A stretch of 64,000 nucleotides of DNA from Spirosoma aerolatum (GCF_002056795.1 NZ_CP020104.1:4473501-4537500), one strand, 5' to 3'. Positions 27,647 to 38,199 are shown, numbered from the stretch's first letter. Notes: a model not told the origin generated them from the sequence alone. A program made the numbers and translations.

Positions 27647-29650
27647 ATGACCAACGAATTGATTGAAGCTGATGCTCCTGCAGCGACCACACCTAACAGC
27701 AACTATGGTGCCGATAACATCACTGTATTAGAAGGTCTGGAGGCCGTTCGCAAACGCCCATCTATGTACATCGGCGATGTTGGTATACGGGGCTTACACC
27801 ATCTGATCTGGGAGGTCGTTGACAACTCGATCGATGAAGCACTGGCAGGTTATTGCGATAAAATCAGCGTCACGATTAATCCCGACAACTCAATTACCGT
27901 TCAGGATAATGGTCGGGGAATTCCAACAGGTATAAATACCAAAATGGGTAAGTCGGCCCTCGAAATTGCCATGACCATTCTGCATGCTGGTGGCAAGTTC
28001 GACAAAGACACCTATAAAGTCTCGGGCGGTCTGCACGGCGTTGGTGTATCCTGCGTCAATGCGCTCTCAACCGATGTGCGGGTCGAAGTGCATCGCGAAG
28101 GCAAGATCTTCGAACAGGAATACAAAATCGGCGTTCCTCAATATGATGTTCGGGTTATTGGCGAAGCGTCTGATACAGGCACCAAAACGCACTTCAAACC
28201 CGATGCCAGCATTTTCACAGAAACGGTTTATAAATACGATACCGTTGCTGGTCGTCTGCGCGAGTTGGCCTATTTGAACAAAGGCATCCATATCTTCCTC
28301 AGCGATCTGCGTGAACTCGATGAAGCGGGTGAGCCAATTCGGCAGGATGATTTTTATTCCGAAGGTGGCCTGATCGAATTTGTCCAGTATCTGGATGAAA
28401 CCCGCCCTTCACTCGATGGGATGAAGCCCATCTATATGGAAAGCGACAAAGGCTCTACCCCCGTTCAGGTAGCGCTAGTCTATAACTATGAGGCTGGTGA
28501 GAACGTACAGTCGTACGTAAACAATATTAACACACACGAAGGCGGTACGCATGTTCAGGGATTCCGTTCTGCACTAACGCGTGTGCTGAAAAACTACGCT
28601 GATCGCAACGCCGATAAGCTGCCCAAAAATACGGGTAAGGTACAGTTTAGCGGAGAAGATTTCCGCAAAGGACTGACCGCCGTTATCTCGGTAAAAGTAC
28701 AGGACCCTCAGTTTGAGGGACAGACCAAAACCAAGCTGGGTAACCAGGAGGTTGTGAGTGCGGTTAGTCAGGCAATGGCCGATCTGCTCGAAACCTGGCT
28801 GGAAGAGAACCCTAAAACGGCCATTGGCATTGTCAAGAAAGTGCTCGTATCCGCCCAGGCACGGCTAGCCGCCGAACAGGCGTATAAACGCATCATGGCC
28901 GACCGTAAAGACTTTATGGGCGGTATGGGCCTGCCGGGTAAGCTTGCCGACTGCTCGGATACGGATCCTGAAAAATGTGAGCTTTATCTGGTAGAGGGCG
29001 ACTCGGCAGGTGGTACTGCCAAACAAGGTCGTAACCGGGCATTCCAGGCCATTCTGCCGCTGCGTGGTAAAATCCTGAACGTCGAAAAGGCGCTCGAACA
29101 CAAAGTATACGAGAACGAAGAAATTAAAAATATCTGGACGGCTCTGGGGGTTCGGCTTGAGAAAAAAGATGATGAGACCATCATGAACCTGGATAAGCTC
29201 CGGTATCATAAAATCATCATCATGACCGATGCCGACGTTGACGGTAGTCATATCCGGACACTGATTTTGACGTTGTTCTATCGCAACATGAAGGCGCTGA
29301 TCGATAACGGCTACATATACATTGCTCAGCCTCCGCTTTACCTGGTCAAAAAAGGGAAGGAAGAGCGCTACTGCTGGACTGAAGCCCAGCGTGAAGCCGC
29401 CGTAAAAGAACTCGCTGGTGCCGGTAAAGAAGAAAATGTAGGTGTTCAGCGGTATAAAGGACTTGGTGAAATGAATGCCGAGCAGCTCTGGAGTACAACC
29501 ATGAACCCCGATACCCGTACGCTCAAAGTGGTAACGGTTGAATCGGCCGCCGATGCCGACCACGTGTTCTCAACACTAATGGGTGATGAGGTGGCCCCCC
29601 GACGCGACTTTATCGAACGAAATGCAAAATACGCCCGAGTGGATGTTTAA
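27647..29650 (+). CDS. gyrB: DNA gyrase subunit B
   Basis: The ATPase subunit of type II topoisomerase, which introduces negative supercoils with GyrA. The GHKL ATPase domain shows VVDNSIDEALAGYCDKI, DNGRGIP and GGLHGVGVSCVNALS within the first 130 residues. The Toprim domain has EGDSAGGTAKQGRNRAFQAI near residue 448 and DADVDGSHI near 530. The C-terminal block RYKGLGEMNAEQLW confirms GyrB/ParE. 667 residues without the enterobacterial insert fits Bacteroidota GyrB; ParE cannot be excluded from this sequence alone, but GyrB is more likely. An intrinsic terminator follows. Confidence 0.93.
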   Translation: MTNELIEADAPAATTPNSNYGADNITVLEGLEAVRKRPSMYIGDVGIRGLHHLIWEVVDNSIDEALAGYCDKISVTINPDNSITVQDNGRGIPTGINTKMGKSALEIAMTILHAGGKFDKDTYKVSGGLHGVGVSCVNALSTDVRVEVHREGKIFEQEYKIGVPQYDVRVIGEASDTGTKTHFKPDASIFTETVYKYDTVAGRLRELAYLNKGIHIFLSDLRELDEAGEPIRQDDFYSEGGLIEFVQYLDETRPSLDGMKPIYMESDKGSTPVQVALVYNYEAGENVQSYVNNINTHEGGTHVQGFRSALTRVLKNYADRNADKLPKNTGKVQFSGEDFRKGLTAVISVKVQDPQFEGQTKTKLGNQEVVSAVSQAMADLLETWLEENPKTAIGIVKKVLVSAQARLAAEQAYKRIMADRKDFMGGMGLPGKLADCSDTDPEKCELYLVEGDSAGGTAKQGRNRAFQAILPLRGKILNVEKALEHKVYENEEIKNIWTALGVRLEKKDDETIMNLDKLRYHKIIIMTDADVDGSHIRTLILTLFYRNMKALIDNGYIYIAQPPLYLVKKGKEERYCWTEAQREAAVKELAGAGKEENVGVQRYKGLGEMNAEQLWSTTMNPDTRTLKVVTVESAADADHVFSTLMGDEVAPRRDFIERNAKYARVDV

Positions 29651-29666
29651 CCGAATAATAACATAG

Positions 29667-29691
29667 AGCGGGCCTTAAAGCCCGCTTTTTT
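29667..29691 (+). terminator. Intrinsic terminator of gyrB
   Basis: Stem AGCGGGC (29667-29673) with GCCCGCT (29680-29686), a 6-nt loop, then a run of six Ts. A textbook rho-independent terminator 17 bp after the stop. Confidence 0.9.
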
Positions 29692-29814
29692 GTTTTATTT
29701 CGGCGTTACTAAGTTAGTTAGGAGAATACAGGCATAAAATTCGATGCACGCCTGAGCGTAGAGCCGACCAGTTGAGTCGTAATTCATAGTGCACCCGTTG
29801 AAACTTATAGTAGT

Positions 29815-32148
29815 ATGCGTTATTCGTTAAACCCAAACAGAAACATATTGGGCAATCTGGTTTCACGCTTTACCCAACGTCAGGCCAAAACCGCAGCCCA
29901 GGCAACTGATAAAATGGCAAAAGTCAGTGAAAAAGTAAGCAGCGTAATCGACCAGAGCGACTATTTGAGTCGGGATCTAAGCTGGATTAAATTCAACGAA
30001 CGCGTATTGGATCAGGCTCGAAGTACAGACCGCACCTTGATGGAACGTCTGAAGTTTCTGGCTATTTCGGCCTCAAACCTGGATGAATTTTTCATGATTC
30101 GGGTGGGGAGTTTGTATAATTACCTTGATTACCACAAACAACGGGTCGACTACTCCGGGCTTCGGGAGGTCCCGTTCCGAAAGGCGCTCTATACAGCCTC
30201 TCATCAGTTCTGTCAGGACCAGCAGGCCGTATTTACTGAGCAACTTTTACCGCTCTTTGCTGAAAATGGGCTCCAGTTGGTCAACTTCGATGATCTGAAA
30301 GCTGAAGAAAAGGCAGAAGCCACTGCTTACTTCGACCGTACGATCTATCCTACCCTTACTCCCATGTTGTACGACTATACGCACACCTTCCCGGTACTGT
30401 TGGCGAAGGTGCTGATTTTTGGCGTCGTCACACAAAGTCCCGAACATAACGCATCGGGGAGTCATGCAGCGGATGATGATGATCGGCAGCGGCTTTCGTT
30501 CGTACAGATACCTGCCAACCTACCCCGCTTTCTGTCGTTTGAGCGCGAGGATATAACACTGTTCGTACCGATTGAAGAAATTGTTCGTCAGAATATCAAG
30601 AAGCTTTACCGAAACATCGAAATCCTATCGGTCAATCTGTTCCGCATCACGCGTAATGGCGATTTTACACTTGATGAAAACGATGATGACGAGGTCGATT
30701 TTCTGGATGAAGTACGCCAGAAAATCAAAAATAGGCGCTTGGGGCGGGTTACCCGGGTCGAAGTTGAAGTGGATGGCATTACCGAGGACAGCGAAACCTG
30801 GATGCTGAACCTGCTAAAAAAACGCTGGGAAATCGATGATCTGAATATTTTCGAATCGACAAGTCTACTCGATTTTTCAGCCTTCTGGCAGATAATTGGT
30901 CATCCGGATTTTAAGGATGATATGCCTCGTCCTCATGCACCGGTGCCTCCGCTTGGATTGACACGGGAAAAAACGGATAACATTTTTGAGCAGATCAAAC
31001 AGCGCGATCTACTGCTTCATCATCCATATAACAACTTTGAGCCTGTGCTGCAATTGCTTGAACAGGCTGCCGAAGACCCAAACGTACTGGCTATTAAAAT
31101 TACGGTCTATCGCCTGGCCAAGCGCTCGCGTATTACCGAAGCCTTGCTGAAAGCGGCTGAAAATGGTAAACACGTATCGGTTCTGTTTGAGGTGAAAGCC
31201 CGTTTCGATGAGGAAAATAACATCCGTGAAGCCCAGCGACTACAGAAAGCAGGCTGTTTTGTGATTTATGGAATTAGCCGGTACAAAACCCACACCAAGC
31301 TACTATTGGTAGTTCGGAGTGAGGGGACGCGTGTGGTACGCTATGCGCACATGGCAAGCGGCAACTACAACGAAGACACGTCTAAACTCTACACCGACAT
31401 TGGTTTGCTAACAACCGATGAAATTTACACGCACGACATCTCTGAGTTTTTCAACGTTATTACCGGTCATTCGCTGCCCAACGAATACCAATATCTGATT
31501 ACCGCTCCCCGCGATATGCGTGATCAGTTGGTACGGCTCATTCGGCAGGAAGCCACTAATGCCCAACACGGGCTGGCCAGTGGCATATGTATAAAAGTAA
31601 ATTCGCTGGAAGATAAGCAGGTTATTGACGAACTGTACAAAGCCTCACAGGCAGGCGTCCCCGTTCGCCTGATTGTACGGAGCATCTGCTGCCTACGCCC
31701 ACAACGTCCGGGTTTAAGCGATAATATTACCGTCCGGTCTATAGTAGGTGATTTTCTGGAGCACACCCGGGTCTATTATTTCCATAACAATGGTGATCCA
31801 AAGATCTATGGTGGAAGTGCTGATGTTATGGTACGCAGCTTCGACCGACGAATTGAATCTTTATTCTATCTGGCAGATGCCCGTGTAAAGCAGTTGGCTA
31901 TGCTGATTCTAAAGTATAATCTGCTTGATAATGTTAACGCGTATGAATTGAAAGAAGACGGCAACTTCCAGAAATGCGATGTTTCGGCTGGTGAAGAACC
32001 GTTCAATATGCATCAGCGCTTCTTCGATGTGACCGAAAAAGAAACTATGACAATCCGGCTGTTTGATGAGGAGATTAAACCGGCCGAAGTAGCTAAAATC
32101 GAAGAAGAATACCAGGAAGGTGCCGAGCGTGCCATAGCGGATATTTAA
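29815..32148 (+). CDS. ppk1: Polyphosphate kinase 1
   Basis: Reversibly polymerises ATP gamma-phosphate into inorganic polyphosphate, usually at the inner membrane. The N-terminal domain has LSRDLSWIKFNERVL and FLAISASNLDEFFMIRVGSL. The phospholipase-D-like catalytic half has FEVKARFDEENNI and RYKTHTKLLLVVR, whose histidine (about residue 493) is the expected phosphorylation site, plus HMASGNYNEDTSKLYTDIG. The protein has 777 residues, about 85 more than typical, from a charged N-terminal extension of about 45 residues and an acidic C-terminal tail. A 35-bp perfect palindrome starts 4 bp after the stop. Confidence 0.93.
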   Translation: MRYSLNPNRNILGNLVSRFTQRQAKTAAQATDKMAKVSEKVSSVIDQSDYLSRDLSWIKFNERVLDQARSTDRTLMERLKFLAISASNLDEFFMIRVGSLYNYLDYHKQRVDYSGLREVPFRKALYTASHQFCQDQQAVFTEQLLPLFAENGLQLVNFDDLKAEEKAEATAYFDRTIYPTLTPMLYDYTHTFPVLLAKVLIFGVVTQSPEHNASGSHAADDDDRQRLSFVQIPANLPRFLSFEREDITLFVPIEEIVRQNIKKLYRNIEILSVNLFRITRNGDFTLDENDDDEVDFLDEVRQKIKNRRLGRVTRVEVEVDGITEDSETWMLNLLKKRWEIDDLNIFESTSLLDFSAFWQIIGHPDFKDDMPRPHAPVPPLGLTREKTDNIFEQIKQRDLLLHHPYNNFEPVLQLLEQAAEDPNVLAIKITVYRLAKRSRITEALLKAAENGKHVSVLFEVKARFDEENNIREAQRLQKAGCFVIYGISRYKTHTKLLLVVRSEGTRVVRYAHMASGNYNEDTSKLYTDIGLLTTDEIYTHDISEFFNVITGHSLPNEYQYLITAPRDMRDQLVRLIRQEATNAQHGLASGICIKVNSLEDKQVIDELYKASQAGVPVRLIVRSICCLRPQRPGLSDNITVRSIVGDFLEHTRVYYFHNNGDPKIYGGSADVMVRSFDRRIESLFYLADARVKQLAMLILKYNLLDNVNAYELKEDGNFQKCDVSAGEEPFNMHQRFFDVTEKETMTIRLFDEEIKPAEVAKIEEEYQEGAERAIADI

Positions 32149-32151
32149 CAG

Positions 32152-32235
32152 AAAGTAGTTAGAAGCGAGGAGTGAGAATGCGGACGCATTAAAAAATACC
32201 CGTCCGCATTCTCACTCCTCGCTTCTAACTACTTT
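32152..32235. repeat. REP-like palindrome B of the GAGAATG family
   Basis: Arms 32152-32186 and 32201-32235 are perfectly complementary over 35 bp around a 14-nt loop. The central stem (GAGGAGTGAGAATG) is identical to element A, while the loop-proximal part (CGGACG) differs. It lies between ppk1 and nupC. Confidence 0.8.
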
Positions 32236-32278
32236 TTCCCTATCTTAGCTCACCTAACTGTAACTATGATTTTACTGA

Positions 32279-33520
32279 ATGGAGCGCTTTACTGGACTGA
32301 TTGGCGTCGTCTTGATCCTGGGCATTGCTTATGCACTTTCTGATAACCGAAAAGCTATTAATTTCAGAACTGTAGGTGTAGGCCTCGCCTTACAATTTGG
32401 CCTTGCTGTTTTTGTACTGAAAACCCCCGTTGGGCAACAGGTTTTCCAGACCGTTGGGCATTTCGTGGAACGCCTGTTAGGGAAGGCAGCCAAAGGAGCC
32501 GAGTTTGTTTTTGCCCCACTTGTGAACCCCGCTGCCCTGACAAAAGCGTTTGGCCCAGGCAACAACTTCATCTTCTTCTTTTCCATTATTCCAACCATTA
32601 TTTTCGTTGCCGTATTGGTAAACATCCTTTATCACCTGGGTATTATGCAACGTATAGTTGCATTGATGGCCAAAGCCATGAAGTGGCTGATGGGAGTTAG
32701 TGGTGCCGAAGCGTTATCCAACGTTGCCAGCACCTTTGTTGGTCAGGTAGAAGCCCAGATCATGATTAAGCCGTATCTGAATGGCATGACGAACTCCGAG
32801 TTGCTGGCCAGTATGACCGGGTCTTTTGCCTGTATTGCGGGTGGTGTACTGGCGGTCTATATTTCCTTAGGTGTCCCCGGCCCTTACCTCCTGGCAGCCA
32901 GTATTATGGCGGCACCGGGAGCGCTGGTAATCAGTAAGATTGTTATGCCTGAAACACAGGTTTCAGAAACACAGGGTACCGTAAAAGTAGAGATCAAGAA
33001 AATCCATGCAAATTTATTGGATGCTATTGCAGCAGGGGCTAGCGAGGGTTTGAAAGTAGGCTTCAATGTAGTAGCTATGCTGATTGGTTTTATCGCGCTG
33101 ATCGCCCTACTCGATACAATTCTGTTCAAGATTGGCTTTTACCTGATAGGCATCGACTACCTGAGCCTGAATTTCCTATTGGGTAAAGTATTCTCCATTT
33201 TTGCGTGGGCGATGGGGGTGCCGGGTAAAGATGTGCAAACGGCCGGGGCCTTGATGGGTACAAAAATGGTGGTAAACGAGTTTGTTGCCTACCTGGACAT
33301 GGTAAAAATCAAACAAACACTCGACCCAAAAACAATTGCTATTGTCAGTTTCGCTCTTTGTGGATTTGCCAATTTTAGCTCGATCGCCATTCAGGTAGGA
33401 GGCATTGGTGAACTGGCCCCAAAACGGCGAAGCGATCTGGCTCGTATTGGCTTCAAAGCCTTGATCTGTGGTACGCTGGCCAGTTATATGTCAGCCACAT
33501 TAGCTGGCCTACTCCTGTAG
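32279..33520 (+). CDS. NupC/CNT-family nucleoside transporter
   Basis: A concentrative nucleoside importer of the inner membrane driven by H+ or Na+. It has 413 residues with about ten helices. The family order is kept: N-terminal helices with AINFRTVGVGLALQFGLAVFVL, then 'FFFSIIPTIIFVAVLVNILYHLG' (split over a helix), SNVASTFVGQVEAQIMIKPYL, MTGSFACIAGGVLAVY, and the C-terminal ALCGFANFSSIAIQVGGIG. The last two are hallmark CNT motifs near the nucleoside site. The gene is monocistronic, between REP-like palindrome B and a terminator at 33595. Confidence 0.92.
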   Translation: MERFTGLIGVVLILGIAYALSDNRKAINFRTVGVGLALQFGLAVFVLKTPVGQQVFQTVGHFVERLLGKAAKGAEFVFAPLVNPAALTKAFGPGNNFIFFFSIIPTIIFVAVLVNILYHLGIMQRIVALMAKAMKWLMGVSGAEALSNVASTFVGQVEAQIMIKPYLNGMTNSELLASMTGSFACIAGGVLAVYISLGVPGPYLLAASIMAAPGALVISKIVMPETQVSETQGTVKVEIKKIHANLLDAIAAGASEGLKVGFNVVAMLIGFIALIALLDTILFKIGFYLIGIDYLSLNFLLGKVFSIFAWAMGVPGKDVQTAGALMGTKMVVNEFVAYLDMVKIKQTLDPKTIAIVSFALCGFANFSSIAIQVGGIGELAPKRRSDLARIGFKALICGTLASYMSATLAGLLL

Positions 33521-33594
33521 CCAGATCGTGTTGAGCGTAAGTCAAGCTCAGTTATACCTGACCACAATTGACACAATCTAAGATTGGTAACTTA

Positions 33595-33630
33595 AAAGCC
33601 CTGTCCTGAACTAGGATACAGGGCTTTTTT
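33595..33630 (+). terminator. Intrinsic terminator of nupC
   Basis: AAAGCCCTGTCCT near 33596-33608 pairs with AGGATACAGGGCTTT at 33613-33627 (one bulged base), then a T-run to 33630. Confidence 0.75.
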
Positions 33631-33713
33631 ATGGATTACTATTTTTTCTTTCCATCGTTCAATCCTACCTTCGACGTACGCGTTTTTAGACGATCATAAC
33701 CCTTAGGCAACCC

Positions 33714-35405
33714 ATGATTCACACAAAACTAATTCCACGTACACCAGAGGCCAATGAACCACCTCTCTTAATAAAATCGCTGCTGGCCCAGTCTGCCCGG
33801 TACGAGCCGCAGCGTGAAATTGTTTACCGGGATTTATTTCGAATCAATTATACTCAGTTTAACCAGCGGGTTCGTCAATTGGCGAATGCGCTAACTAAAC
33901 TGGGCATAAAACCAGGCGATACGGTAGCCGTACTGGACTGGGATAGCCATCGGTATCTTGAGTGTTTCTTCGGTGTAACGAGCCTCGGCGCTATTCTGCA
34001 TACAGTTAATATTCGCTTGTCGCCTGCGCAGATTCTATATACCATGAATCACGCAGAAGATAAAGCGGTGTTGATTCATGAAGATTTTCTTCCCATTCTG
34101 AACGCAATCAAAGGCCAGCTACAAACGGTTGATACCTACGTTGTTCTTAGCGATAAAGTGTATAACAATGCTACCGAAACGCAGCCGCTTTCTGAATTAC
34201 CAGAAGGGTTTGCGGGCGAATACGAAGCCTTGCTGAACGAAGCCTCTACCGAATACGATTTCCCGGACTTCGACGAAAATACCTGGGCAACGACGTTCTA
34301 TACAACAGGAACGACCGGTAATCCCAAGGGTGTCTATTTCTCCCACAGGCAATTATTCATGCATACGATGGGATTGTTGACCTACCTGATCGGATACGAA
34401 GCGCTCCCGTTTAAGTCTCGCAATGATGTATACATGCCCATAACGCCCATGTTCCATGTGCATGCCTGGGGCTTCCCGTTTCTGGCAACATTGATGTCGG
34501 CAAAACAGGTATATCCGGGTAAATATGAACCTGAGATGCTGTGCAGACTGATTGTCACCGAAGGCGTAACCCTATCCCACTGTGTACCAACCATCCTGAC
34601 CATGCTCGTCGGTAGTCCAGCGGCTCAGAAATTCCGCGATAATCTCAGTCGCTGGAGCGTATTGATTGGCGGTTCTGCCCTTACTAAAGGTTTAGCCAAA
34701 GCAGCTATGGAGCTAGGTATCAATATACTGGCAGGTTATGGAATGTCCGAAACGGCACCCATTCTTACTGTCGTTTACCTAAATGATTCCGAACGAACAC
34801 TGCCGCTTGATGAACAGATTGACTTACGGGTACGGGCCGGAAGAATTGCTCCTTTTGTTGAAGCACGACTGATGGATGACGACGGGAATTTTGTGCCCCA
34901 CGATGGCCATTCACTAGGCGAAATTGTGGTACGTACCCCCTGGACTACGCAAGGTTACTACAACGACCCAGAGCGGGGTGCCGAACTTTGGCGAGGGGGT
35001 TGGCTGCATACGGGTGATGTGGCCAGTATCACGCCTGATAACTGGGTAATGATAGCAGATCGGACCAAGGACGTTATTAAAACTGGTGGGGAGTGGGTTT
35101 CATCACTAGATATGGAAAATGAACTCTCGCAGATAGAAGGCGTAGCTGAGTCGGCCGTGGTAGGTTTACCAGACGATCGCTGGGGAGAGAGACCTTATGC
35201 GCTTGTCGTACAAAAACCGGGTTTTAATCTCTCCCCAGAGAGCATACGGTCAAGTCTACAAACGAAAGTTGACCGAGGTGAACTACACAAATGGTACGTG
35301 CCAGACCGGATCGTTTTTGTATCCGAAATCCCAAAGACCAGTGTCGGTAAAATTGACAAAAAGCGAATTCGATCCGAAATGAAAGAACAGCTTTTAGGGT
35401 CTTGA
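33714..35405 (+). CDS. Fatty-acid--CoA ligase (acyl-CoA synthetase)
   Basis: An adenylate-forming enzyme that activates fatty acids as acyl-AMP and then acyl-CoA. The AMP/P-loop motif is TTFYTTGTTGNPKGVYFSH near residue 200, AGYGMSETAP near 345 is the second core motif, and GWLHTGDVASITPDNWVMIADRTKDVIKTGGEW the hinge region (read in pieces). The catalytic lysine region is PKTSVGKIDKKRIR at the C-terminus. The length of 563 residues fits medium/long-chain ligases. The chain-length preference is not readable. A perfect palindrome separates it from the phosphodiesterase gene. Confidence 0.9.
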   Translation: MIHTKLIPRTPEANEPPLLIKSLLAQSARYEPQREIVYRDLFRINYTQFNQRVRQLANALTKLGIKPGDTVAVLDWDSHRYLECFFGVTSLGAILHTVNIRLSPAQILYTMNHAEDKAVLIHEDFLPILNAIKGQLQTVDTYVVLSDKVYNNATETQPLSELPEGFAGEYEALLNEASTEYDFPDFDENTWATTFYTTGTTGNPKGVYFSHRQLFMHTMGLLTYLIGYEALPFKSRNDVYMPITPMFHVHAWGFPFLATLMSAKQVYPGKYEPEMLCRLIVTEGVTLSHCVPTILTMLVGSPAAQKFRDNLSRWSVLIGGSALTKGLAKAAMELGINILAGYGMSETAPILTVVYLNDSERTLPLDEQIDLRVRAGRIAPFVEARLMDDDGNFVPHDGHSLGEIVVRTPWTTQGYYNDPERGAELWRGGWLHTGDVASITPDNWVMIADRTKDVIKTGGEWVSSLDMENELSQIEGVAESAVVGLPDDRWGERPYALVVQKPGFNLSPESIRSSLQTKVDRGELHKWYVPDRIVFVSEIPKTSVGKIDKKRIRSEMKEQLLGS

Positions 35406-35417
35406 CAGTCGTTTAAC

Positions 35418-35492
35418 AATAGTAGCCCGGACGGCCACGTCCGGGCTTTATCACAATGCTTTTACCCGGACGTGGCCGTCCGGGCTACTATT
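35418..35492. repeat. 28-bp perfect palindrome with nested hairpins, abutting a start codon
   Basis: Arms 35418-35445 and 35465-35492 pair perfectly. Each arm is itself a smaller palindrome: GCCCGGAC (35425-35432) pairs with GTCCGGGC (35439-35446), so the DNA can fold as one long hairpin or as two side-by-side hairpins. The right arm ends exactly at the base before the next gene's ATG (35493). Confidence 0.8.
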
Positions 35493-35984
35493 ATGACGCG
35501 AATTGGTCTTTTATCTGATACACACGGCTATCTTGATCCGCAGATTTTTACTCATTTTGCTGATTGCGATGAAATCTGGCATGCGGGCGACGTAGGTATT
35601 CTGACGGTGGCTCAACAACTTCGCGATTTCCGGCCATTGCGGATCGTGTCAGGCAATATCGACCAGGAATCCGTAGACTTACCGGCCAATCAGCGCTTTA
35701 CTATAGAAGGTCTTGACATCTGGATAACGCACATTGGCGGCACACCACCAAAATATAATCCAACAGTCCGTCCCCTACTCTTAGCAAACCCACCCGATAT
35801 TTTTATCTGTGGTCATTCGCACATTCTTAAAGTAATTAGAGACTCAACCCTAAACCGGCTACTGTATATCAATCCCGGTGCAGCAGGAAAGACTGGCTTT
35901 CATACAATGCGTACAGTCGTTCGATTTACACTTAATTCCGGCCAGGTTCTGGATATGCAGGTTATAGAATTAGGGAAAAAGTAA
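35493..35984 (+). CDS. YfcE/MJ0936-type metallophosphoesterase
   Basis: A small calcineurin-fold phosphodiesterase. It reads MTRIGLLSDTHGYLD, where SDTHG is the first metal-binding motif, then HAGDVG, SGNID, THIGG, and CGHSHILK with NPGAAG near the C-terminus: the complete family set. The start at 35493 is chosen because the frame from 35472 would translate the palindrome. It has 163 residues, normal. The physiological substrate of this family is generally unknown. It is convergent with ftsH across a 33-bp palindrome. Confidence 0.9.
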   Translation: MTRIGLLSDTHGYLDPQIFTHFADCDEIWHAGDVGILTVAQQLRDFRPLRIVSGNIDQESVDLPANQRFTIEGLDIWITHIGGTPPKYNPTVRPLLLANPPDIFICGHSHILKVIRDSTLNRLLYINPGAAGKTGFHTMRTVVRFTLNSGQVLDMQVIELGKK

Positions 35985-36062
35985 TGCGGGTGGAACCCCT
36001 CGATTGGCGAACTGACTAAGAAGTTTTGTGCCAATCGAGGGGTTCCACCCGCATTACTTTTT
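35976..36062. terminator. Bidirectional terminator palindrome, 33-bp perfect stem
   Basis: Arms 35976-36008 and 36030-36062 pair perfectly around a 21-nt loop, with A-runs on the left and T-runs on the right, so it can work in both directions. The left arm covers the last codons of the phosphodiesterase gene. The ftsH stop follows at 36070. Confidence 0.85.
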
Positions 36063-36069
36063 ACTATTT

Positions 36070-38100
36070 TTAAATGGGCAACGACTCAGGTTCAGTTTCA
36101 GCAGGTTTGGACTCTTTGCCAATTTCCTCTTTTATTGCTTCAGCGGTGCCTTTGTTCTTATAAGCCTGATAAACCGTTTCCCGCTCAAATGGTCGCTTGC
36201 CGATCAGACGAACGAGATCGTTTTGATATAGAATCTCTTTTTCGAGCAATTCTTTAGCAATGACCTCCAATGCTTCCCGTTTGTCGGTCAACAAGTCCTT
36301 GGTACGGGTATACGCCTGATCTACAATTTTTCGTACCTCTTCATCAATGTGTTTGGCGGTCTCTTCTGAGTAGGGCTTATTAAACGAATAATCAGATTGT
36401 TTCGAATCGTAGAACGACACGTTACCAATTTTATCGTTCATGCCATACATAGTCACCATACTGTAGGCTAGTTTAGTGATACGTTCCAGATCACTCAGGG
36501 CACCCGTCGACACTTTTCCAAAGATTAGGTCTTCGGCTGCACGGCCACCCAAAGCCATACACATTTCATCCATAAGCTGCTCGGTCCGGTACAGATACTG
36601 TTCACGAGGAAGGTACTGCGCGTAACCCAAGGCCGCTACACCACGCGGCACGATCGTCACTTTTACGAGCGGATCGGCATGTTCGAGAAACCAGCCAGCT
36701 ACAGCGTGGCCCGCTTCATGATAGGCAACAATCTCTTTCTCTTCGGGTGAGATGATCTTATTCTTTTTCTCCAGACCACCAATCACTCGGTCCATAGCGT
36801 CCTGGAAGTCCTTCATATCGACAGCTTCCTTATCACTACGAGCGGCAATCAGAGCGGCTTCATTACAAACGTTGGCAATTTCAGCACCAGCAAAGCCAGG
36901 AGTCTGAGCAGCCAGTTCTTTTGGATCAACATCAGCAGCCAGCTTTATTGGTTTCAGGTGCACCCGGAAAATCGCTTCACGTCCGATAATATCTGGCTTA
37001 TCAATGCTAATCTGACGGTCGAAACGACCTGGGCGCTGCAAAGCTGAATCCAATACATCAGGACGGTTGGTAGCCGCCAGAATAATGATACCCGAGTCAG
37101 TAGCAAAACCGTCCATCTCTACCAACAATGAGTTCAGTGTGTTTTCACGTTCGTCGTTGGCTCCAGGCATTGATCCCCGTCCACGGGAACGGCCCACAGC
37201 ATCAATCTCGTCGATGAAGATGATACAGGGAGCTTTTTCTTTCGCCTGTTTGAATAGGTCACGTACACGGGCGGCACCCACCCCAACAAACATTTCAACG
37301 AAGTCCGAACCCGACAGCGAGAAGAATGGAACGCCAGCTTCCCCAGCTACAGCCTTCGCCAACAAGGTTTTACCCGTACCAGGAGGGCCAATCAACAACG
37401 CTCCTTTCGGAATTTTAGCACCTAGCTTGGTAAACTTGGTTGGATTTTTCAGATAATCAACAATTTCTTTGATCTCTTCCTTGGCTTCATCCAGGCCAGC
37501 AACATCGTTGAAGGTGATTTTCACCTTGTTATCGGCATCGAACAGGGCGGCTTTCGACTTACCGATATTAAAAATCTGCCCTCCAGGTCCACCGGCACCC
37601 GACATACGTCCAAGCAGGAAATACATCGCCAGAATCATAACGATCAGGAATCCCCAAGTACTGATAATGCTTCCAAAGTCGCTACGCTGTTCGAAGCGGT
37701 AGTCCACTTTTTCATTATCAGGTACTCCCTGTTGCATTGCATCCAGATCCTTTTTGAAGGTCTCCCCAGATGCGATCTGAAATTGAAAATGAGGGCCTCT
37801 ATTCGACCCAAAATAAGGTTTGTCGGCAAACAGGTTTCGGTATTTGGGGCTTTGCGCTGCTTGCGGTGTAAGCGTTACCTCCGCAATTTTATCATTAACC
37901 ACAACAACCTCAGCCACTTCATGCTCCTTCACCATCCGCTCAAACCGCTTCTGTGTCGTTTCCTGCGTTGATGAGCTTTTGTTAAAGAACGTAATGCCAA
38001 GGATGGCGGCAATTAGTAAAGCAACAATCCAACCCTGAAAATTGGGCTTACGTGGCCCACCACGGGGTACTAGCGGATTTCTATTATTGTTTTCTGCCAT
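36070..38100 (-). CDS. ftsH: ATP-dependent zinc metalloprotease FtsH
   Basis: A membrane-anchored AAA+ protease that degrades misfolded membrane proteins and regulators. Helices lie at about residues 23-41 and 145-165, flanking a periplasmic domain. Walker A is GPPGTGKT (238-245), Walker B IIFIDEID (293-300), the second region of homology 343-362 with [20 protein letters not shown], and the zinc site HEAGH (461-465). It has 676 residues with an acidic tail. It lies downstream of rsfS on the same strand, but a hairpin at 38200-38243 separates them, so it may have its own promoter or be attenuated. Confidence 0.96.
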   Translation of the reverse strand: MAENNNRNPLVPRGGPRKPNFQGWIVALLIAAILGITFFNKSSSTQETTQKRFERMVKEHEVAEVVVVNDKIAEVTLTPQAAQSPKYRNLFADKPYFGSNRGPHFQFQIASGETFKKDLDAMQQGVPDNEKVDYRFEQRSDFGSIISTWGFLIVMILAMYFLLGRMSGAGGPGGQIFNIGKSKAALFDADNKVKITFNDVAGLDEAKEEIKEIVDYLKNPTKFTKLGAKIPKGALLIGPPGTGKTLLAKAVAGEAGVPFFSLSGSDFVEMFVGVGAARVRDLFKQAKEKAPCIIFIDEIDAVGRSRGRGSMPGANDERENTLNSLLVEMDGFATDSGIIILAATNRPDVLDSALQRPGRFDRQISIDKPDIIGREAIFRVHLKPIKLAADVDPKELAAQTPGFAGAEIANVCNEAALIAARSDKEAVDMKDFQDAMDRVIGGLEKKNKIISPEEKEIVAYHEAGHAVAGWFLEHADPLVKVTIVPRGVAALGYAQYLPREQYLYRTEQLMDEMCMALGGRAAEDLIFGKVSTGALSDLERITKLAYSMVTMYGMNDKIGNVSFYDSKQSDYSFNKPYSEETAKHIDEEVRKIVDQAYTRTKDLLTDKREALEVIAKELLEKEILYQNDLVRLIGKRPFERETVYQAYKNKGTAEAIKEEIGKESKPAETEPESLPI

Positions 38101-38199
38101 TTTTTCAGGTTATACAAAACGGATTTCAAAAAGTAACACCGTTTTACAAGTGAATGTTTCTTTAGTGATTCGGTTAGGACAGACGGTTAAACAAAACGA

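Noticed and set aside
28865..29563. 232-codon minus-strand frame inside gyrB
   Set aside because: Antisense shadow of a strongly conserved gene; no family features.
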